Assembly: GCF_937858865.1 (NCBI RefSeq)
Contig: NZ_CALLYO010000303.1
Location: forward strand, 1 to 20,570
Length of the DNA: 20,570 nt
From: an uncultured Amaricoccus sp.
GTDB taxonomy: Bacteria > Pseudomonadota > Alphaproteobacteria > Rhodobacterales > Rhodobacteraceae
Reading direction: 5' to 3'
Shown one piece after another: positions 16,075 through 20,570 of the stretch. The position numbers and the translations under genes are program-made. The notes beneath the pieces are model-generated. The model made no database searches. It was not told the origin of the DNA and saw only the letters and a program-made list of their open reading frames with translations. Positions within the stretch are counted from its first letter, which is position 1. The number at the start of each line of letters is the position of its first letter.

Positions 16075-16575
16075 CTATCGCTGCTCGCCGGCCTCGGCGA
16101 TGCGGAGCTGGCGGGCGCGCGTCAGGATCGCGTCCTCGAGCGCGCGGTTGGCGGCGGCGTCGACCGGCACCGCGCGCCCGCCGGCCTGGCGGAAGCCCGC
16201 GACCTTGAGCGAGGCGGCGTCGAGCGCGGGATCGCTGATGTAGACGGTGACCCGGTAGACCCCGCCGTCGCTCGCCACGCGTCCCCAGCCGGTGACGAGC
16301 AGGCCCGAGAAGGGGTCCGCCCCCTCGATCGGCAGGAAGGAAAGGATGTCGAGCGAGGCCTGCCAGAGGTAGCGGTTCACCGCCACCTGCCGGTCGGGCT
16401 GGCTCTGGTTGCGGAAGAGGTCGAAGAAGCTCTCGTCGCTCATCTCGTTCTCGACCGCGCGCCGCTCCTGCGCCCGCTCCGCCTGCAGGTCGGCGTCGCC
16501 GTTGCAGCCGGCGAGCAGGCCGAGCGTCACCACCGCCAGTGCGGCGGCCAGGCAGTTCGGGCGCGATCTGGTCAA
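16075..16575 (-). CDS. DUF3576 lipoprotein, probable TTG start
   Basis: Envelope lipoprotein of unknown function (166 aa). From the TTG at 16575-16573 the product begins MTRSRPNCLAAALAVVTLG and continues to LLAGC, a clean lipoprotein signal with Cys24 as the lipidation site. The mature part holds the DUF3576 domain (RYLWQASLDILSFLPIEGAD, GLLVTGWG, YRVTVYISDPALDAASLKV, then RALEDAILTRARQLRIA). The frame is open further upstream to 16749, but those residues are Arg/Pro filler coded across the promoter. No ATG or GTG lies near the signal peptide, and no Shine-Dalgarno precedes the TTG; another TTG lies one repeat unit upstream. It is the first gene of the operon with leuS, lptE and holA. A role linked to the outer membrane is an inference. 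Confidence 0.82.
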   Translation of the reverse strand: MTRSRPNCLAAALAVVTLGLLAGCNGDADLQAERAQERRAVENEMSDESFFDLFRNQSQPDRQVAVNRYLWQASLDILSFLPIEGADPFSGLLVTGWGRVASDGGVYRVTVYISDPALDAASLKVAGFRQAGGRAVPVDAAANRALEDAILTRARQLRIAEAGEQR

Positions 16576-16611
16576 GGGTCGGATCAAGGGTCGGATCTCG
16601 GGTCGGATTCT
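16576..16611 (-). repeat. Three tandem 12-bp repeats at the start of the DUF3576 gene
   Basis: On the plus strand the units read GGGTCGGATCAA, GGGTCGGATCTC and GGGTCGGATTCT. Read on the minus strand the array ends exactly at the proposed TTG start, and one unit carries a second in-frame TTG. As 12 bp is four codons, copy changes would not shift the frame. Confidence 0.8.
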
Positions 16612-16644
16612 CGGGCCGGCGGTCCTTCGGGCGTTCTGGCGGGT

Positions 16645-16672
16645 GTGTAAAGTGAAGCCCGCCGCCCGGCAA
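16645..16672 (-). promoter_or_regulatory. Candidate promoter of the DUF3576-leuS-lptE-holA operon
   Basis: On the minus strand TTGCCG (16672-16667) and TTACAC (16650-16645) lie 16 bp apart, about 70 bp before the proposed TTG start. This promoter position also argues against translation starting further upstream. Confidence 0.38.
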
Positions 16673-16804
16673 GTGCAAAGCAGGACAGGGCAGGACGGGG
16701 GCAGGACGGGGGCGGCCGCCCGCCGGCCGGACTGCGCCCGGAAGGCCACTGTGGCAAAGCTGCATCATAGTCTCCGGCAAAAGGCGCGGGCGCCTCCCAT
16801 TTGC

Positions 16805-16833
16805 TTGACCGTCGGCGGGCGGATGGGAGATGA
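16805..16833 (+). promoter_or_regulatory. Weak promoter candidate of the porin gene
   Basis: TTGACC (16805-16810) is a good -35, but the sequence 17 bp later (AGATGA) is a poor -10. A strongly expressed porin should have a promoter in this gap; this is only the best match by eye. Confidence 0.25.
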
Positions 16834-16901
16834 ACGAAGCTACTTGGTCCGGATCACCCGGATTTGAGATGGGTTTCAAAGAAAGAAACACGAGGAAAGC
16901 G

Positions 16902-18038
16902 ATGAAGAACGTACTCTTCGCAACCACCGCGACAGCCGCCCTCCTGGTCGGCGCTGCCGCCTCGGCGCAGGGTATCGCGCTGTTCGGCGACGCCCGGCTG
17001 GGTCTCGGCTACAACATCGACAACGACGGCGGGATCCTGACCGAGGAGAACAGCGACGGCTCGATCGACACGCCGGACGACCTGCGTGCGATCTCCCGCG
17101 TCCGCTTCGGCGTCAACATGACCGGTGAGACCGACAGCGGCATCACCTTCGGCGCCACCATCCGCGCCGACAACTCCTCGGGCGGCGAGGGCGGCACCGA
17201 GGGCCAGCGTTCGGGCAGCGTCTTCGTGTCCGGCAGCTGGGGCACCCTGACCTACGGCGACACCAACGGCGCCGACGAGCAGTGGGTCGGCGACGTGCCG
17301 GGCGACTACTCGCTCACCGGCCTCGGCGAGCTCGACGAGACCCGCTTCGTGTCGAACGGCGGCAGCTTCGGCTCCGACGACGGCGCGGACTTCGCCGAGA
17401 ACCCGGCGGCCCGTCCGACGGTCCGCTACGACTTCGACATCGCCGGCTGGGGCCTCTCGCTGTCGTCCAACCGTGACCTGACCGACATCGCCGTCGGTAC
17501 CGGCTACTCGGCCGACTTCGGTGGCGGCAGCTGGTCCGCGGGCATCGGCTACAACAAGTTCGACAACTTCACCTCGACCGACGATGCCGGCTTCGAGCTC
17601 GTCGACCTCGACGGTGACGGCATCGACGACACCGCCGTGCCGGTGGTCGACGTCGTCGAGTGGCCGGACGGCGAGCAGTGGTCGGTCGGCCTCAAGGGCA
17701 CCTACGACGCCTTCGGCTTCGGTCTGACCTACGCCAAGCTCACCTCCGACACCAACGACCTCGGCAAGTTCGAGGCCGACAACCTGCTGCTCGGTGCGTC
17801 CTTCGGCTGGGACAACTTCGCGGTCGGTCTGGTCTACGGCAAGATCCTGAGCGCCGACGGCGTGCTCTCCGAGCTCGACGGCGACGACAGCTTCGAGATC
17901 TCGGCGCAGTACGACCTCGGCGGTGGCGCGACGGTCAACTTCGGTGCCCGCCGGACCTACGACATCGTCGGCATCGGCTCGGACGAGGGCGGCGACCCGG
18001 CCTGGATCGGCGACTTCGGTATCTCGATGGCGTTCTGA
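16902..18038 (+). CDS. Outer-membrane porin, Rhodobacter type
   Basis: General diffusion porin of 378 aa. The signal peptide MKNVLFATTATAALLVGAAASA ends in ASA, followed by QGIALFGDARLGLGY. The mature chain is a series of amphipathic beta strands (RVRFGVNMTGETDSGITFGA, SGSVFVSGSWGTLTYGDT, SWSAGIGYNKF, FGFGLTYAKL, FAVGLVYGKI) and ends GISMAF, with the terminal Phe needed for outer-membrane insertion. Asp/Glu-rich loops (LVDLDGDGIDDTA) suggest a negatively charged pore or calcium contacts. GAGG lies 6 nt before the ATG, which is chosen over an in-frame ATG at 16830 that would bury the signal peptide. A strong terminator follows. More codons end in T than in neighbouring genes (GGT, for example), consistent with high expression; this is an impression, not a count. 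Confidence 0.95.
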   Translation: MKNVLFATTATAALLVGAAASAQGIALFGDARLGLGYNIDNDGGILTEENSDGSIDTPDDLRAISRVRFGVNMTGETDSGITFGATIRADNSSGGEGGTEGQRSGSVFVSGSWGTLTYGDTNGADEQWVGDVPGDYSLTGLGELDETRFVSNGGSFGSDDGADFAENPAARPTVRYDFDIAGWGLSLSSNRDLTDIAVGTGYSADFGGGSWSAGIGYNKFDNFTSTDDAGFELVDLDGDGIDDTAVPVVDVVEWPDGEQWSVGLKGTYDAFGFGLTYAKLTSDTNDLGKFEADNLLLGASFGWDNFAVGLVYGKILSADGVLSELDGDDSFEISAQYDLGGGATVNFGARRTYDIVGIGSDEGGDPAWIGDFGISMAF

Positions 18039-18064
18039 TCCCGAAAAACGGGACAGTGAGAGGG

Positions 18065-18096
18065 AAAGGCGGGCTTCGGCCCGCCTTTTTCCTTTT
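18065..18096 (+). terminator. Strong intrinsic terminator of the porin gene
   Basis: AAAGGCGGGC, tetraloop TTCG and GCCCGCCTTT form a perfect 10-bp stem closed by a UUCG-type loop, followed by a T-rich tail (TTTTTCCTTTT). It is 27 bp after the stop codon and the clearest terminator in the window. Confidence 0.92.
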
Positions 18097-18144
18097 CGGG
18101 GCCGCCTTTCCGAGGTCGCGGCGCATGGCGGGCCGGCGGCCGCC

Positions 18145-18173
18145 TTCCCTTCCCCGGCAGGCGCCGCTATGGT
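18145..18173 (+). promoter_or_regulatory. Promoter candidate of yggS
   Basis: TTCCCT (18145-18150) and TATGGT (18168-18173) are 17 bp apart, about 30 bp before the yggS ATG and after the porin terminator. Confidence 0.35.
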
Positions 18174-18203
18174 CCGCGCACCCCGATCCTGGACCCGCCG
18201 CCC

Positions 18204-18860
18204 ATGCCACTTGCCGAGATCCGGTCCCGCATCGCCGCCGCGCTCCGGAGAGCCGGACGCCCCGCTGACGCCGTCACCCTGGTCGCCGTCTCCAAGGTGC
18301 AGCCGCTCGAGCGGATCGAGGCGGTGCTCGCCGCCGGCCAGCGGGTCTTCGGCGAGAACCGGGTGCAGGAGGCGGAGGGCAAGTGGCCGCCGCTGCGCGC
18401 CCGCTTCCCCGGCACCGAGCTGCACCTCGTCGGGCCGCTGCAGTCGAACAAGCTCGCCCGCGCGCTCGAGCTCTTCGACGCCATCCACAGCCTCGACCGC
18501 GACAGTCTCGCGCGCCGGCTGGCGGTCGCGGTGCAGGCTCGCGGCGCCTGCCCGACGCTCTTCGTCCAGGTCAACACCGGCCGCGAGCCGCAGAAGGCCG
18601 GCGTCGACCCCGACGGCCTCGGCGCCCTGCTCGCCGCCTGCCGCGCCAGCTACGACCTGCCGGTCTTCGGGCTGATGGCGATCCCGCCGGCCGACGAGGA
18701 CCCTGCGCCGCACTTCGCGCTGCTCGCCGAGCTCGCCGTCCGCCACGGGCTCGCCGGGCTCTCCATGGGCATGAGCGGCGACTTCGAGACGGCGATCGCC
18801 CATGGCGCCACCCACGTGCGGATCGGCTCGGCGCTCTTCGGCGAGCGCGCCACGCCCTGA
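18204..18860 (+). CDS. YggS/PROSC-family pyridoxal-phosphate homeostasis protein
   Basis: Single-domain TIM-barrel PLP-binding protein (218 aa) that buffers PLP and affects amino-acid and keto-acid balance; no enzyme activity is established for the family. PLP lysine is Lys31 in LVAVSKVQP. Other landmarks are FGENRVQEA (49-57), HLVGPLQSNK (about 73-83), the internal barrel strand PTLFVQVNTG, then LMAIPP and LSMGMSGDFETAIAHGATHVRIGSALFGER near the C-terminus, which holds the phosphate-binding part. Length is slightly short (225-235 is common) but all motifs are present. The ATG has no clear Shine-Dalgarno. The pagL-type gene starts 63 bp later on the same strand and may be co-transcribed. Confidence 0.95.
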   Translation: MPLAEIRSRIAAALRRAGRPADAVTLVAVSKVQPLERIEAVLAAGQRVFGENRVQEAEGKWPPLRARFPGTELHLVGPLQSNKLARALELFDAIHSLDRDSLARRLAVAVQARGACPTLFVQVNTGREPQKAGVDPDGLGALLAACRASYDLPVFGLMAIPPADEDPAPHFALLAELAVRHGLAGLSMGMSGDFETAIAHGATHVRIGSALFGERATP

Positions 18861-18923
18861 GCCGGCGCCGGCGCAACCTCCTCCATCGCCGCGCGTTTCT
18901 CCCCTGGCGTGGCGGAGGAAGCG

Positions 18924-19406
18924 ATGCGGCTGGCGGCGGTCCTGGTCCTGGCATTGGCTGCGGGCACGCCGGCGCGGGCGGCGGACTTCACCCTCGGGCT
19001 CGGCTACGACGATCTCTCCGGCGAGGGAAGCGGCGCGGCGACCGTCGGGCTGCAGGTGACCTCGGAGCCGATCTGGCAGCTCGGCGCGATCGGCTTCGGG
19101 CTCGGCGTCGCCGGCGAGGCGGATACCGCCGGCGATCTCTGGGCCGGCGCCGGCCTTACCGCCGGGCTGCCGCTCGGCGACGCCTGGCGGGTCGGCGGCA
19201 GCGTGATGGCCGGCTTCTACGCCTTCGGCGACGGCGGGGACGACCTCGGCTCGGACCTCGAGTTCCGCACCCGCCTCGGCGTCAGCCGGGAGATCCGGCC
19301 GCCCTGGCGGCTCGGCCTCGCCATCGAGCACAAGTCGAACGGGGGCATCGGCGAGATCAATCCCGGCATCGAGACGATCTTCGTCACCCTGACCCGCCCC
19401 TTCTGA
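18924..19406 (+). CDS. pagL: PagL-type lipid A 3-O-deacylase (acyloxyacyl hydrolase)
   Basis: Outer-membrane beta-barrel enzyme of 160 aa expected to remove the 3-O-linked acyl chain from lipid A. The signal peptide MRLAAVLVLALAAGTPARA is followed by ADFTLGLGYDD. The active-site block is AIEHKSNGGIGEINPGIE: His136, Ser138 and Glu150 have exactly the spacing of His126, Ser128 and Glu140 of Pseudomonas PagL, and Asn146 matches its Asn136. The chain ends in Phe, as expected for an outer-membrane barrel. The ATG at 18924 is chosen because GGAGG lies 5 nt upstream; a GTG at 18909 is in frame but precedes that site. It lies between yggS and a GT39-like gene. Overall similarity to PagL is otherwise low, so activity is inferred from the residue set. 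Confidence 0.88.
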   Translation: MRLAAVLVLALAAGTPARAADFTLGLGYDDLSGEGSGAATVGLQVTSEPIWQLGAIGFGLGVAGEADTAGDLWAGAGLTAGLPLGDAWRVGGSVMAGFYAFGDGGDDLGSDLEFRTRLGVSREIRPPWRLGLAIEHKSNGGIGEINPGIETIFVTLTRPF

Positions 19407-19473
19407 TCCGGCGGCTGGACGCGCGGCGGCGCCGCGGCTAGAACCCCGCCGACCCGCCACAGGCCAGGCTGCC

Positions 19474-20570
19474 ATGCCGGACGCGATCCCCGAGCCCCTG
19501 CCGGCCCTCCGGCTGACTCCGACCCGGGTCCTCGGGCTGCTCGGGCTCTATCTCGCGCTGATGGCGGTCGAGGCCGCGCTCCTCGCCCCCTCCGGCCGCA
19601 GCGACGACATCGAGACGCTGCTGCTGTCGCAGTCGCTCGCCTGGGGCTACGAGGCGAAGAACCCGCCGGGCTTCTACTGGATCGCCTGGGCGGCGACGCA
19701 CGCGGCCGGGCCCGGGCTGCCGGTCATCTATGCGCTGCGGCTCGCCGGGGTCTTCGTCAGCCTCGCCGGCCTCTACGCCATCGCCCGCCGGCTGCAGCCC
19801 GACCCGGTCCTCGCCGTCTGCGCCGGCCTCGCCATGCTGGCGACGCTGCATTTCCACTGGTACCTGCTCTTCTATCTCACCAACACCACCTTCGCGATGG
19901 CGCTCGCCCCGCTCGCGGTGCTCGCGCTCCTGCGCCTGCGGGACGACCCGGGGCCCGTCTCCTACCTGCTCCTCGGGGTCATCGTCGGGCTCGGCATCCT
20001 CGCCCGCTACAACTGGGCGATCTTCGCCGTCGCGCTCGCCGCCGCCGCGCTCTCGGTGCCGGCGTGGCGTGCCCTCCTCCTCCGGCGCCGGGCGCTCATC
20101 GTGCCGGCGGTCGTCCTGCTCATGCTGCTGCCGCATCTCGCCTGGGTCTGGGAGCACCGCGAGATCCTGCGCGGCGCGCTTGCGGAGCAGATCATCGGCC
20201 GCGAGGCGCCGCCCTATCTCGCCCGCGTCGCGGCGGGCGTCGCCGGTCTCGCGGAGGCGACGGTCAGCATCCTGATCGCGCCGCTCGGGCTCATGATCGC
20301 CGCCTTCCTGCCGGCGGCCTTCCGCCCCGCCGGGGTGGCGGATCCCGATCGGGCCGCCGGCCTCCTGCTGCTGCGGCGGCTCGTCCTCTTCTGCCTCGGG
20401 CTCGTGCTCCTCTACATCGCCGCGGCCGGCACCTCCTACGTGAAGCCGCACCATCTCTTCTTCCTCGCCTTCCTCCCGCTCTGGCTGATCGCCCGGCTCG
20501 ACGCGGCGGCGCTCGCCCGCTGGCGGCCGCGCGCCTTCGCGGCCGGGCTCGCCGCCTGCGCCGCGGCCAG
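19474..20570 (+). CDS. GT39 (PMT/ArnT-like) membrane glycosyltransferase, 3' end cut off
   Basis: Polytopic inner-membrane protein; 365 residues are visible from ATG 19474 and the frame is open to the right edge. The first periplasmic loop, after TM1 (VLGLLGLYLALMAVEAALL), carries SDDIETLLLSQSLAWGYEAK, then NPPGFYW (63-69). The acidic pair Asp44-Asp45 with Glu47 and the NPP motif are the hallmark of GT39/ArnT-type enzymes that transfer sugars from a polyprenyl-phosphate donor. Many Leu/Ala/Val-rich helices follow, with a FHWYLLFYLTNTTFAMAL segment at about 127-144 and a TSYVKPHH loop further on. Members modify lipid A, proteins or other glycans; the acceptor here is unknown. It follows the pagL-type gene by 67 bp, which makes an LPS role attractive but unproven. 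Confidence 0.85.
   Translation, partial: MPDAIPEPLPALRLTPTRVLGLLGLYLALMAVEAALLAPSGRSDDIETLLLSQSLAWGYEAKNPPGFYWIAWAATHAAGPGLPVIYALRLAGVFVSLAGLYAIARRLQPDPVLAVCAGLAMLATLHFHWYLLFYLTNTTFAMALAPLAVLALLRLRDDPGPVSYLLLGVIVGLGILARYNWAIFAVALAAAALSVPAWRALLLRRRALIVPAVVLLMLLPHLAWVWEHREILRGALAEQIIGREAPPYLARVAAGVAGLAEATVSILIAPLGLMIAAFLPAAFRPAGVADPDRAAGLLLLRRLVLFCLGLVLLYIAAAGTSYVKPHHLFFLAFLPLWLIARLDAAALARWRPRAFAAGLAACAAA

Larger units (their letters stand above)
16576..16901. other. Intergenic control region between DUF3576-leuS and the porin gene
   Basis: About 325 bp without a gene that I can support. It contains, left to right: the 12-bp repeats, a promoter candidate for the DUF3576 operon (minus strand), GGCCACTGTGGC (an imperfect palindrome near 16744-16755), an isolated TATGAT on the minus strand (16769-16764) and a weak plus-strand promoter candidate for the porin. 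A small hairpin (TTTGA ... TCAAA, 16863-16880) lies just before the porin ribosome-binding site. Confidence 0.55.

Noticed and set aside
16576..16749. Upstream extension of the DUF3576 frame to 16749
   Set aside because: It would place 58 Arg/Pro/Cys-rich residues before a complete lipoprotein signal peptide and run through the promoter candidate.
16854..19475. 873-codon minus-strand frame across the porin, yggS and pagL genes
   Set aside because: Antisense shadow; the three plus-strand genes have signal peptides, catalytic residues and a terminator in the right direction.
19438..20454. 338-codon minus-strand frame at the right edge
   Set aside because: Lies antisense to the plus-strand GT39-like gene, which has membrane helices and family motifs; the reverse frame is charged low-complexity sequence.

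Overview
The window is chromosomal DNA of a very GC-rich alphaproteobacterium, most likely Rhodobacterales (Rhodobacteraceae-like). The grounds are the LdtR-type MarR regulator, the rodZ-ispG pair, the DUF3576-leuS-lptE-holA gene order, a Rhodobacter-type porin with a C-terminal Phe, IF-3 with the [10 protein letters not shown]-terminus, and an extragenic palindrome followed by CCCCGAGGATATTT that I recall as common in that order. I see no insertion sequence, prophage, CRISPR array, tRNA or rRNA. Because codon third positions are almost all G or C, long false ORFs run antisense to most real genes and were discarded.

Layout. Positions 1-3341 are on the minus strand: sdhE, ldtR, rodZ and ispG (ispG runs off the left edge). 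Diverging from sdhE is an aspartate-type aminotransferase (3411-4613), ended by a perfect 30-bp palindrome. A small membrane-anchored Pro/Ala/Glu-rich protein (minus, 4825-5118) diverges from infC, whose leader carries a hairpin plus T6 tract and whose start codon is not AUG. A lipid A acyltransferase (lpxL/htrB family) follows at 6032-6928, then a Bcr/CflA-type efflux pump (7113-8345).

From 8352 to 16575 everything is minus strand. In transcription order it is DUF3576 lipoprotein, leuS, lptE, holA, an extragenic palindrome, Ppx/GppA phosphatase, an EamA transporter and a sugar-dehydrogenase-like SDR. leuS, lptE and holA overlap one another, and the phosphatase and EamA genes are 6 bp apart. 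From 16902 on, genes are on the plus strand: porin with a strong terminator, yggS (PLP homeostasis), a PagL-type lipid A 3-O-deacylase and a GT39/ArnT-like membrane glycosyltransferase open at the right edge.

A cell-envelope theme runs through the window: acylation of lipid A (lpxL), transport of LPS to the outer membrane (lptE), deacylation of lipid A in the outer membrane (pagL), possible sugar transfer at the membrane (GT39), the porin, RodZ (cell shape) and LdtR (cell-wall/envelope regulator). The rest is housekeeping: isoprenoid synthesis, translation, replication, FAD loading of succinate dehydrogenase and amino-acid metabolism. I found no clearly new multi-gene system. The points most worth checking are regulatory: the infC leader hairpin and non-AUG start, two triple 12-bp tandem repeats, and the extragenic palindrome.
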